Of a stretch of 12,441 nt of DNA, positions 1 to 6,540 are shown one piece after another. Under the pieces are notes generated by a model. The model was not told the DNA's origin, searched no databases, and worked only from the letters and a program-made list of their open reading frames with translations. The stretch is from the NCBI GenBank assembly GCA_937895975.1, contig CALBLG010000222.1, forward strand, positions 1 through 12,441. Direction: 5' to 3'. Numbering within the stretch: position 1 is the stretch's first letter; every line of letters begins with the position of its first letter. Source of the stretch: an uncultured Slackia sp. GTDB lineage: Bacteria; Actinomycetota; Coriobacteriia; Coriobacteriales; Eggerthellaceae. Both the position numbers and the translations under genes were made by a program.

Positions 1-20
1 TTAAAAGGTTTGTCGGTCAT
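1..20 (-). CDS. ccmC: Start of the next ccm gene, probably heme exporter subunit CcmC (partial)
   Basis: Only the first six codons (MTDKPF) lie in the window; the rest is beyond base 1. The ATG at 18-20 is preceded by AGGAAGGG at a usable distance, and it follows the ccmB stop after 24 nt on the same strand, so a co-transcribed gene begins here. The residues carry no family signal. The name ccmC rests only on the common order ccmA-ccmB-ccmC. In that family CcmC is a multi-helix membrane protein with a WWD motif that loads heme onto CcmE. Another ccm gene, or ccmD, is possible. Confidence 0.45.
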
Positions 21-44
21 GTCACCAACCCTTCCTAAAAGTTT

Positions 45-761
45 CTAAGCGGAAACTACAAAATCATACAGCACCCACGACACCAGGATCATGATGACGT
101 CGTAGCCGCCCGCAAGCGCCATGGATGTGGTGAACGTCTCCATCACCGCGTCGCCGCCCACCATGACGCCGGTCGTCGCCGACACGCACGCCCACAGAAG
201 CGGGAACATCAGCGGGATGAACAGCACCGCCAGCATCACGTCTTTGCCGCGCGTGTTGATGGTGATGGTCGACAGCAGCGTGCCGATGCCCGCGATGCCG
301 ATGGTTCCCACCAACAGCGGAGCGAACATCAACGGCCAGGTATCGGCCGCGCCCACCGTTCCCAGAAAAAAGAAGAAGAACAGAGGCACGCAAATCACTT
401 CGACGACCAGCAAAAACACCAGATTCGCGGTGGCTTTTGCCAAGAAAATCACCGAGCGGTCCATAGGTACCAGCAAGATGCTCTCCAGGCAGCCGTTTTC
501 CTTCTCGTGCGAAAACGATCGGTTCAAGCCCAACAGGCTCGTGAACAAAATCACGGCCCACAGAAGGCCGCCCGCCATTTGCTGGATGTCCAGCTGGCTG
601 CCCGCCTGGGCGAGCGCCGCGCCGTACACCACCAGCACCAGCAGGGCGTACAGGCCCATGGAGGTGATCATTTCCTTGGTATGCAGCTCTTGGGCCAGGT
701 CTTTGCGCAGCAGCGCCTTGTAATGCGCCCAGGTTGAGGGCTTTTTCATGGCAACGGCCAT
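45..761 (-). CDS. ccmB: Cytochrome c maturation ABC transporter permease CcmB
   Basis: This 238-residue membrane protein matches CcmB in length (about 220) and layout. About six hydrophobic segments are visible, near residues 34-52, 64-78, 107-134, 144-165, 174-192 and 213-235. The cytoplasmic stretch at 80-112 (GLNRSFSHEKENGCLESILL...) is the family's conserved E-x-x-x-G-x-L-E region. With CcmA and CcmC it forms the CcmABCD complex, which releases holo-CcmE after heme has been attached to it; it acts in the cytoplasmic membrane. The ATG follows the ccmA stop with no gap (TAGATG), typical of translational coupling. A second in-frame ATG at residue 5 is a possible start. Confidence 0.9.
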   Translation of the reverse strand: MAVAMKKPSTWAHYKALLRKDLAQELHTKEMITSMGLYALLVLVVYGAALAQAGSQLDIQQMAGGLLWAVILFTSLLGLNRSFSHEKENGCLESILLVPMDRSVIFLAKATANLVFLLVVEVICVPLFFFFFLGTVGAADTWPLMFAPLLVGTIGIAGIGTLLSTITINTRGKDVMLAVLFIPLMFPLLWACVSATTGVMVGGDAVMETFTTSMALAGGYDVIMILVSWVLYDFVVSA

Positions 762-1475
762 CTACGCCACCCCCATTCCCACGGTTTCGCGGTACAGCTG
801 GCGGAATTCGTCGAAGTCGATGTCCTCTTTCGGTGCGAAGCTCACCACGCGGCCGCGCGCCAGCACCAGGGCATGCGTGCACATCTCGAAGCCCTTCTGC
901 AAATCGTGGCTCACCATGACGAACGTGCGCCCGTCGCGCAGCTTGTCGATGAGCCCATCGAAAATCTCAACTGCATGCGGGTCGAGGCCCGCGTATGGCT
1001 CGTCGAGGAATACCACGTCGGGGTCGTTCATCAGGGCGCGCGCGATGGACAGGCGCTGCGTCATGCCGCGCGAGAACGTGCGCACCACGTCGAAGCGTCG
1101 ATGGTCGAGCTCCACGGCGCGCAGCAGCTCGCGCACGCGCGCCTCGGGGTCGACGATGCCGTACAGCCGCGCGGTGAACATCAGGTTCTCCATGGCGGTG
1201 AGGTCGGGATACAGCATGGGGTTGTGCGAAATCAGCCCGATGTGCTCGCGCACCTTGTCGGGCTCTTCCTTCGCATCGAAGCCCGCCACGCGCGCCGTGC
1301 CCGACGTGGCGCGCTGCAACGTGGAAAGCGTGCGCACCAACGTGGTTTTGCCGGCGCCGTTGGGCCCGAAGATCGACAGGAACGCGCCTTCGGGCACCTC
1401 GAGCGTCACGCGGTCGAGCGCCTTGCGGTCGCCGAACACCTTCGTGAGCTTTTTCGTTTCGATGGCGTTTGCCAT
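762..1475 (-). CDS. ccmA: Cytochrome c maturation ABC transporter ATPase CcmA
   Basis: This is a 237-residue ABC ATPase, the energy subunit of the CcmABCD heme-handling complex. Walker A is GPNGAGKT (37-44), a degenerate signature is FSRGMTQR (134-141), Walker B is VVFLDEP (154-160), the D-loop is AGLDP (162-166) and the switch histidine is His190. The signature deviates from LSGGQ, as it often does in this branch of ABC ATPases. I chose the ATG at 1475 because MANAIETKKLTKVFG is a normal family N-terminus; the open frame extends upstream, but that part is Arg/Pro-rich and lies over ccmF. It starts 10 nt after the ccmF stop and runs directly into ccmB. The family name rests mainly on this operon position, as the ATPase alone resembles many exporters. 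Confidence 0.9.
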   Translation of the reverse strand: MANAIETKKLTKVFGDRKALDRVTLEVPEGAFLSIFGPNGAGKTTLVRTLSTLQRATSGTARVAGFDAKEEPDKVREHIGLISHNPMLYPDLTAMENLMFTARLYGIVDPEARVRELLRAVELDHRRFDVVRTFSRGMTQRLSIARALMNDPDVVFLDEPYAGLDPHAVEIFDGLIDKLRDGRTFVMVSHDLQKGFEMCTHALVLARGRVVSFAPKEDIDFDEFRQLYRETVGMGVA

Positions 1476-1485
1476 AGCCGCCGCC

Positions 1486-3690
1486 CTATGCTTTCGCCGT
1501 CGCAGGCTGGGCATCGGACGCATCGGCCTTGCCGCCTTCGGCAGGCTTCGCAGCAACCGGCATGGGCTTGCGGCGGCCGAGCGCCGCGATGGCCGTGCCA
1601 ACAACCAGCAGCGCGAAGCCGACCCACACGAAGCTGATCAGCGGGTTCACGCGCACGTCCATCGAAAGCTGGCCCGCATCATTCACACCGCGATACACCA
1701 CGAACAAGTCGTGCGTGGGGAAGCCGATCACGCTGGCGTTGAGCTTGGTCTGCTGCGTGGCCGATTGCAGCGTGACCGACGGGGTCACATGGCCCACGTA
1801 CGCGCCCGAATTCGTGTCGTACACGTCGAATTCGGTCATGTAGTCGATCTGCTTGCCGTTGACGCTCTGGTTCACTTCCGAATTCGTGAAGCGCAGCTCG
1901 TAATTCTGAATTACGAACGTGCCGCCCGTGTCGGAATCCTGGTCGTAGTCCACATAGTCGACTTCATCGGACACGTACATCGACGAGCCAATAAGGCCCA
2001 CCAAAATGATGGACATCGCGAAGTGCGTGATGTAACCGCCGAAGCGCGGCGCGTCGGCACGCAGGCCGCCGAAGAACGCCGCCACCGGGTTTTTGCCCGT
2101 GGCTTTCGCGCGAGCACCGACCGTGCGGCCGATCATGAACAGCGTGTTGAAGAACAGCAAGCTTGCCACCGCGAAGCCCACCACAGCGATGCCGTTGTAG
2201 TACCACACCGGGCCTTCCGACGCCAATTCCTCGGCTTCGGTGCCGCCGGCCTGGATGATGGCATCGTAAGCCGGGTACAGCGTGGTGGCGAAATAGGCCA
2301 TAAGCGCCACGAACATCACTGCCGCGCACACGGCCGGGATGCGCGCCTTCTTCCAAAACGCTTTCGGGTCGGTTTTCACCCACGAAAGCAGCGGGCACAC
2401 GGCGATGATGGCGCAGTACACCACGCCGAGCGGGCGCGCGATGGCATTGTACGTGCCGGCCGACAGGCTCTGCCCGCCAAACGGCAGCCAGCTGGGCAAC
2501 GCGCTCGACACGGTGAGGTAGCACAGCACCACGGTGAACACGACCATAATCACGTTATTGAAGTAATACGCCGCGTCGCGCGAGACGAGCGATTCCATGA
2601 TGTCGTTCTCGCCGGGGCCGAAGCTCTTCCAGCGAGCCAAAAGCCCCACGATGCCCGCAAGCAGCGACACGCCGATGAGGGCGCCGAACAGCACGAGGGA
2701 AACTGGGTCGCCCTCGAACGCATGCACCGACTGCACGATGCCCGAGCGCGTGATGAACGTGCCGGTGATGACGAACGCGAACGTGAGGCACGCGCACATG
2801 ACGGCCCAGCGCTTGAACGCGCCACGCTTGCGATACACGGTGAAGCTGTGCACCAGCGCCAGCGCCACGCACCACGAAAGCAGGCTGGAGTTTTCCACGG
2901 CGTCCCAGCCCCAGTAGCCGCCCCAGCCAAGCACGACGTAGGCCCACACGCAGCCCAGGCCAATGCCGATTCCCAAGAACAGCCACGAGAACATCGCGAA
3001 GCGGCTCGCGCGCTCGACCCACTTCTTCGACGGGTCGTTCACGATGAGCGCCGCGATGGCATAGGCGAACGGAATGGTGAGGCCCGCGTAGCCGACGAAC
3101 AACGTAGGCGGATGGATGGCCTGCGCCCAATGCTCGAGCAGCGGGTTCATGCCCTGCATGGAGCCGGTGGAGGTAAGGCGCCCCGACGAGTCGACATAGG
3201 GAGCGGCGGTCGCGGTGAACGGCATATTGCTTTCCGAGAACAGCATCACGGCCACGAACGCCGTGAGCACGAGCCCGGAAACCAAAAGCGCCATGCAGTC
3301 GATGGGCTCGTCGCGCTTCATAACGCGCACGGCCACCACCACGTTGAACGCCGAGATGAGCCATGCCCAGAACAGAAGCGAGCCTTCGCGGCCAGCCCAC
3401 AGGCCGGCGAAGCGGTACAGCACGCCCAGCGCGCCTTCGGCTTCAGAATGCTCGAGCAGCACGTATTCGATGGAATAATCGCCCGTCATGAAGCAGAAGA
3501 CGAGCAACCCGCAGCACACGCCGAGCGCCACGAAGGCAAGGATGTGCGCGACCGCGCCCGCCCATGCGAACGTGTCGGCCGAGCCCTTGCGGCGACCACC
3601 GCGCAGTGCCTGGGAAATAATCAGGCACACCGAGCCGATGGCCACGCCCGCAAAGGCGATAATCATGCCAAACAAACCAATGGTAGACAC
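1486..3690 (-). CDS. ccmF: Cytochrome c heme lyase subunit CcmF
   Basis: CcmF, here 734 residues (E. coli about 650), is a polytopic membrane protein that takes heme from holo-CcmE and joins it to CXXCH cysteines outside the membrane. The WWD motif is at 253-273 (core WGGYWGWD, 256-263). The four conserved histidines appear to be kept: His193 in IHPPTLF and His323 in SVHAFEGD (external heme ligands), and His281 in LVHSFTVYRKRG and His556 in YITHFAM (membrane heme-b ligands). A large external domain (572-682) precedes a final helix and an Ala/Pro/Lys-rich tail. The start is GTG: AGGAGGG lies just upstream inside the end of ccmE, and the ccmE stop is 3 nt away. It is immediately followed by ccmA. 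No ccmH or ccmG is visible next to it. Confidence 0.95.
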   Translation of the reverse strand: MSTIGLFGMIIAFAGVAIGSVCLIISQALRGGRRKGSADTFAWAGAVAHILAFVALGVCCGLLVFCFMTGDYSIEYVLLEHSEAEGALGVLYRFAGLWAGREGSLLFWAWLISAFNVVVAVRVMKRDEPIDCMALLVSGLVLTAFVAVMLFSESNMPFTATAAPYVDSSGRLTSTGSMQGMNPLLEHWAQAIHPPTLFVGYAGLTIPFAYAIAALIVNDPSKKWVERASRFAMFSWLFLGIGIGLGCVWAYVVLGWGGYWGWDAVENSSLLSWCVALALVHSFTVYRKRGAFKRWAVMCACLTFAFVITGTFITRSGIVQSVHAFEGDPVSLVLFGALIGVSLLAGIVGLLARWKSFGPGENDIMESLVSRDAAYYFNNVIMVVFTVVLCYLTVSSALPSWLPFGGQSLSAGTYNAIARPLGVVYCAIIAVCPLLSWVKTDPKAFWKKARIPAVCAAVMFVALMAYFATTLYPAYDAIIQAGGTEAEELASEGPVWYYNGIAVVGFAVASLLFFNTLFMIGRTVGARAKATGKNPVAAFFGGLRADAPRFGGYITHFAMSIILVGLIGSSMYVSDEVDYVDYDQDSDTGGTFVIQNYELRFTNSEVNQSVNGKQIDYMTEFDVYDTNSGAYVGHVTPSVTLQSATQQTKLNASVIGFPTHDLFVVYRGVNDAGQLSMDVRVNPLISFVWVGFALLVVGTAIAALGRRKPMPVAAKPAEGGKADASDAQPATAKA

Positions 3691-3693
3691 AGC

Positions 3694-4380
3694 TTAACCC
3701 TCCTGCGCGACGTCGGTTGCCTTGAACGAGCCATTGGCCTCGAGCGAGCCGGTGACGACGACCGACGTGCCCTCGGCGATGCCATCGGGCAGCGCGCCGT
3801 CGTAATCGACGGAAATGGAGCGGTCTTCGGCATCGGCGTCGACGATCACGAAGCGAGGCTCATCGGAGGCGGCCGCAGAGGTAAGCGTGCCGGGAGCGAT
3901 GGAGCCCTTCAACTTCACCGTGGTGTTGATGATCGAGTCTCCATAATCGAGCAGCTTGGTCACGGTAAGCGCGTCGGTGGCACTTTCGTACTTCGACGGG
4001 CATTTCGTCACGAGCTCGCTGCAGGAAAGCTCGACGCCGCCATCGGCCTCGACGATCTTGCCCGTGCAAATGGCGGTCACGCCGTTGCCGAACGTGGAAG
4101 ACGCCGCGCCGTCGTAGCGCACGTGCAGTTTCTGCGCCGGGTCGCCCCCATCGGGGTCGTAGATATCGAAGGAAAGCACGCCGTCGACCGTGGCGAACGA
4201 GTTGTCCACCACGTTGCCCGACACCTGCACGCGCTCGCCTTCATAATTGGCTTCCAGAGCGTCTTTCACCGAGATGGTTTTCGCCGCGCCGCTTGACCCC
4301 ACAACGGCCAAAACGATGGCGAGAACCACCACGATAACGCCGGTCACCACAATGAGCCTGCGCTTGGTTTTGGAGTTCAT
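3694..4380 (-). CDS. ccmE: Heme chaperone CcmE, CXXXY type, with duplicated CcmE-like domain
   Basis: CcmE carries heme covalently from the CcmABCD complex to CcmF on the outer face of the membrane. A short basic N-terminus and one helix (about 9-28) anchor it. Residues 49-133 form one OB-fold-like unit ending in CPSKY (127-131), where the usual HXXXY heme handle would be; Cys127 replaces the histidine and Tyr131 is kept. Residues 152-228 resemble canonical CcmE even more closely (KLKGSIAPGTL, then RFVIVDAD, SVDYDGALPDGIAEG, VVVTGSLEANG) but stop just before a heme-handle segment. The protein is thus 228 residues rather than about 140-160. CXXXY-type CcmE is known from Desulfovibrio and archaeal System I variants. 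The ATG has a good AAAGGAG site and is the first gene of the operon. Confidence 0.92.
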   Translation of the reverse strand: MNSKTKRRLIVVTGVIVVVLAIVLAVVGSSGAAKTISVKDALEANYEGERVQVSGNVVDNSFATVDGVLSFDIYDPDGGDPAQKLHVRYDGAASSTFGNGVTAICTGKIVEADGGVELSCSELVTKCPSKYESATDALTVTKLLDYGDSIINTTVKLKGSIAPGTLTSAAASDEPRFVIVDADAEDRSISVDYDGALPDGIAEGTSVVVTGSLEANGSFKATDVAQEG

Positions 4381-4461
4381 TCGTTTCGCTCCTTTATTGC
4401 TTTATGCGGGCTAGACCCGCACCCTTTGCGCGCACGCAGCGCGCCCGTATTCATTCGCCGC

Positions 4462-4491
4462 GTTGTAAGCGCGCGAAGCCCCGCAACGCAA
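4462..4491 (-). promoter_or_regulatory. Candidate promoter of the ccm operon
   Basis: Reading the minus strand, TTGCGT (4491-4486) is followed after 18 nt by TACAAC (4467-4462), about 80 nt before the ccmE start. Each box is only a moderate match to the housekeeping consensus. Support comes from an 11-bp block TTTGCGTTGCG that is identical in the candidate promoter of the pentaheme cytochrome gene (9538-9548), with the same 18-nt spacing. Confidence 0.35.
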
Positions 4492-4525
4492 AATGGGCGG
4501 GGTATATCGACTGTGCATGATACGC

Positions 4526-4556
4526 AAAAAAAGACCCGCCTAAATGGCGGGTCTTT
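4526..4556 (-). terminator. Rho-independent terminator after the membrane cytochrome gene
   Basis: On the minus strand an 11-bp perfect stem (AAAGACCCGCC / GGCGGGTCTTT) with a 5-nt loop is followed by an uninterrupted T7 run. It lies 67 nt past the stop of the cytochrome gene and separates that transcript from the ccm operon. In the opposite direction only three T follow, so it mainly acts on minus-strand transcription. Confidence 0.9.
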
Positions 4557-4623
4557 ACGTTCCATAGCTCTTCGGGAAACTACGCAGATCGCAGTACCCG
4601 ATATGGAATTGTCGAAGACTGGC

Positions 4624-5343
4624 CTACAGAGCCTGGGTCTTCTTGGCCTCGCTGGCCGTGAGCCAACCCTCCGGGATAGGAGCGTCGCTGTGGCAGCTGG
4701 AGCAGTAGTTCACAGACTGCGCATGGCCCTTGTGGCACTGCGTGCACGCGTACTCGCCGTGCTGGGAGACATGCGGGTTGCGGGTGCTGGACAGGTCGGC
4801 GGTCAGAGCAACCAGGTCGTCGCGGGTCATAACGGAGCCGTCGGCGTTGGTGTGGCAGCCGGAGTTCAGGCAGAACTCGTCATCCTCGGCACCGCGGGCA
4901 GCGACGAGCTCGCTGATGTCGCGGGTCTCAAGCACGGTGTCGCCCTGCTTGTTCTCGCCAGCAACCTCGTAGTTGCCAGTGATCCAGTTCATGCCCTCGG
5001 TAACCTGCTCGGTGATAACCGGAGTGTGGCAACCCAGGCAGGTGGTGCCGGCTTCGGTCTTGTGCAGGTAGGCCATCATGGCGTTCTTCTGGTCCTCAGA
5101 AGTCATCTCGTTGCCATACTTGTCGTAGTCGCCCGAGTCGTAGGTCTCGTAGTAGGCGTCCATCGGGGTGTGGCAAATCGCAGCGCAGAAGCTGGGCTGC
5201 TCATGCCAAACCCAGAAGCCCGCACCGGCGGCCACAATCACGACAGCGACGACGCCGACGACGATGGGCCATTTTTTCTTGCCCTTCTTGGCGGCTTTGG
5301 TATCCGCAGCTTCGGTCGTTTCGACCTTCTCTTCTTCAGCCAT
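4624..5343 (-). CDS. Membrane-anchored five-heme cytochrome c, NrfH/NapC/Cgr1-like
   Basis: The 239-residue protein has a charged, Lys/Glu-rich N-terminal tail (1-24), one membrane helix (25-46) and an external heme domain. Heme motifs in order are CAAICH (53-58, CX3CH), CLGCH (102-106), CLNSGCH (158-164, CX4CH), CTQCH (200-204) and CSSCH (214-218). The first is followed by TPMD, as in NapC/NrfH proteins, where a nearby Met or other ligand binds heme 1. The C-terminal pattern CxxCHxGH...CxxCH resembles tetraheme domains of flavocytochromes. Likely role: quinol oxidation and transfer to an external reductase, possibly the NrfA-like protein. NrfH normally has four hemes, so this is not a standard NrfH. 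The ATG at 5343 follows AAAGGGGG; the longer frame upstream runs through the leader inverted repeat. A strong terminator follows. Confidence 0.85.
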   Translation of the reverse strand: MAEEEKVETTEAADTKAAKKGKKKWPIVVGVVAVVIVAAGAGFWVWHEQPSFCAAICHTPMDAYYETYDSGDYDKYGNEMTSEDQKNAMMAYLHKTEAGTTCLGCHTPVITEQVTEGMNWITGNYEVAGENKQGDTVLETRDISELVAARGAEDDEFCLNSGCHTNADGSVMTRDDLVALTADLSSTRNPHVSQHGEYACTQCHKGHAQSVNYCSSCHSDAPIPEGWLTASEAKKTQAL

Positions 5344-5380
5344 GGATACCCCCTTTCTTTCTAGCTTCCTTCTCTTCCCC

Positions 5381-5443
5381 GTATTCCGTGTACAAGTTGG
5401 AGGGGATGCCCAAGGCATCTTGGTAAAGCTGTACACGAAATAC
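5381..5443 (-). promoter_or_regulatory. Long inverted repeat in the leader of the membrane cytochrome gene
   Basis: Arms 5381-5394 (GTATTCCGTGTACA) and 5430-5443 (TGTACACGAAATAC) pair in 13 of 14 positions, and in minus-strand RNA the remaining pair is a U-G wobble. The 35-nt spacer contains a further hairpin, GATGCC-CAA-GGCATC (5405-5419). The element ends 38 nt before the start codon, leaving the ribosome site outside it. It could be a 5' leader RNA structure, or a double operator with GTGTACA half sites. I cannot assign a known riboswitch class. Confidence 0.6.
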
Positions 5444-5648
5444 ATCAGAGGACTTTATCACAGTTCCTGGAAAATATGCCCAAATTCCTATCACCCATTT
5501 GGGGGGAAATTAGGCTGATTTACGTACGAGGCGCCCCATTTCATGGGGTTAAACCCGTGTTAAAGGCCGTTCACCTGCGTATTGACCCCGTCTGCCACGA
5601 AGCACACTCGCATTTGTTTGTCAAAGGAAACTTTTGTTACGCGGGTGA

Positions 5649-5682
5649 ATCATACTTCTGGCCTGAAACATTTTCGAAAATG
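5649..5682 (-). promoter_or_regulatory. Candidate promoter and 14-bp palindromic operator
   Basis: CATTTTCGAAAATG (5669-5682) is a perfect 14-bp palindrome. On the minus strand a TATGAT box (5654-5649) lies 18 nt downstream of its central TTCGAA, so a regulator bound here would cover the -35 position. A start at about 5642 would give the membrane cytochrome gene a leader of about 300 nt containing the inverted repeat at 5381-5443. The -35 match is weak and the promoter is tentative; the palindrome itself is certain. Confidence 0.35.
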
Positions 5683-5730
5683 CTTCGAACGTTTTGAATC
5701 ATCGGAACGATTGAGGATTGCGTCGTCGTA

Positions 5731-5767
5731 TATGCGTCAAGCCTGCAACATGCGAGCTTGACGCATA
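5731..5767 (-). repeat. 12-bp perfect inverted repeat after the response regulator gene
   Basis: TATGCGTCAAGC (5731-5742) and GCTTGACGCATA (5756-5767) are exact inverse complements with a 13-nt loop. It lies 20 nt past the response regulator stop, which is where a terminator would sit. No T run follows in the minus direction, so it is either a factor-dependent terminator, an RNA 3' end stabiliser, or an operator. Confidence 0.55.
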
Positions 5768-5787
5768 CGCGCTCGAGCGGTGCAATC

Positions 5788-6540
5788 CTAGCCCTTCTCG
5801 CCAAGCCGGTATCCGCAACGCCAAACGGTTTTCAGGTATTGCGGCGAGGAAGGGTCGGGCTCTATTTTCTCGCGAATGCGGCGCACATACACCGAAATGC
5901 CAATAGCCGACTCGAGGTATTCCGGCCCCCAGATTTCGCGGATAAGGTCGGCCTTGCTGAACACGTCGCCTGGACGACTTGCGAGCATAGCCATAATGCG
6001 CGCCTCATTCGGCGTGAGCTCAACCTTCTTACCGGCGATGCACGTCGCACCCGTATGCACGTTCACCGATAGCTCGCCGACCGCGAGTTCTTCGCCGCAC
6101 GGCGCCCCGGCGCCATTCGGCGCGCATGTCAGGCTCGCCCGACGCGCGCGACGCAGAAGCGCGCCCACGCGAAGCCTTAGCTCGTCGCCGCTGAAGGGCT
6201 TCGCCAAATAGTCGTCGGCGCCCACGGAATACCCGATGCGCTTGTCGACCATGTCGCCTTTCGCCGTGAGGAACAGCACCGGCACCGCCTCGTCTTGCTG
6301 GCGGATGCGCTCGCACACCTGAAAGCCGTCGAGCACAGGCATCATCACGTCGAGGATAACCACATCGGGCCGGCGCGCCGCGAAAAGCTCGAGCGCCTCG
6401 GCCCCGTTGGCCGCACGTACGCACGAAAGTCCGTCGCGCGCCAGCATAAGCGTCACCGCACTCGCCGCGCTCTCGTCGTCTTCGGCCACAAGCACAAGCG
6501 GCCCCGCGCCGAGCGCGGGGCCGGGCGTCTGGTTTGTCAT
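5788..6540 (-). CDS. OmpR/PhoB-family response regulator
   Basis: The 250-residue protein has a receiver domain (about 14-130) with the acidic cluster EDD (20-22), phospho-acceptor Asp64 (ILDVMMP), Thr92 and Lys114 (AKPF). A variable linker (131-150) leads to a winged-helix DNA-binding domain (151-247) with LTPNEARIMAMLASRPGDV and the usual VYVRRIREKIEPDP recognition region and YLKTVWRCGYRL wing. The ATG overlaps the kinase stop by 4 nt (ATGA), so the two are translated together and form a cognate pair. Its targets are not shown by the sequence; the inverted repeats at 5381-5443, 5669-5682 and 9562-9589, next to cytochrome genes, are the natural candidates. Confidence 0.93.
   Translation of the reverse strand: MTNQTPGPALGAGPLVLVAEDDESAASAVTLMLARDGLSCVRAANGAEALELFAARRPDVVILDVMMPVLDGFQVCERIRQQDEAVPVLFLTAKGDMVDKRIGYSVGADDYLAKPFSGDELRLRVGALLRRARRASLTCAPNGAGAPCGEELAVGELSVNVHTGATCIAGKKVELTPNEARIMAMLASRPGDVFSKADLIREIWGPEYLESAIGISVYVRRIREKIEPDPSSPQYLKTVWRCGYRLGEKG

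Noticed and set aside
748..4296. A 1182-codon open frame on the plus strand opposite ccmA, ccmF and ccmE
   Set aside because: Its translation is His/Arg/Ala-rich low-complexity and it lies exactly antisense to well-conserved ccm genes. It is a GC-rich shadow frame.
5534..5548. Small hairpin CCCCAT-TTC-ATGGGG
   Set aside because: A six-pair stem without a T run or nearby gene end; too little to call a terminator or operator on its own.
5476..5697. A 73-codon plus-strand frame in the control region
   Set aside because: It has no family signal or good ribosome site and overlaps the palindrome and inverted repeats, so I treat the region as regulatory.
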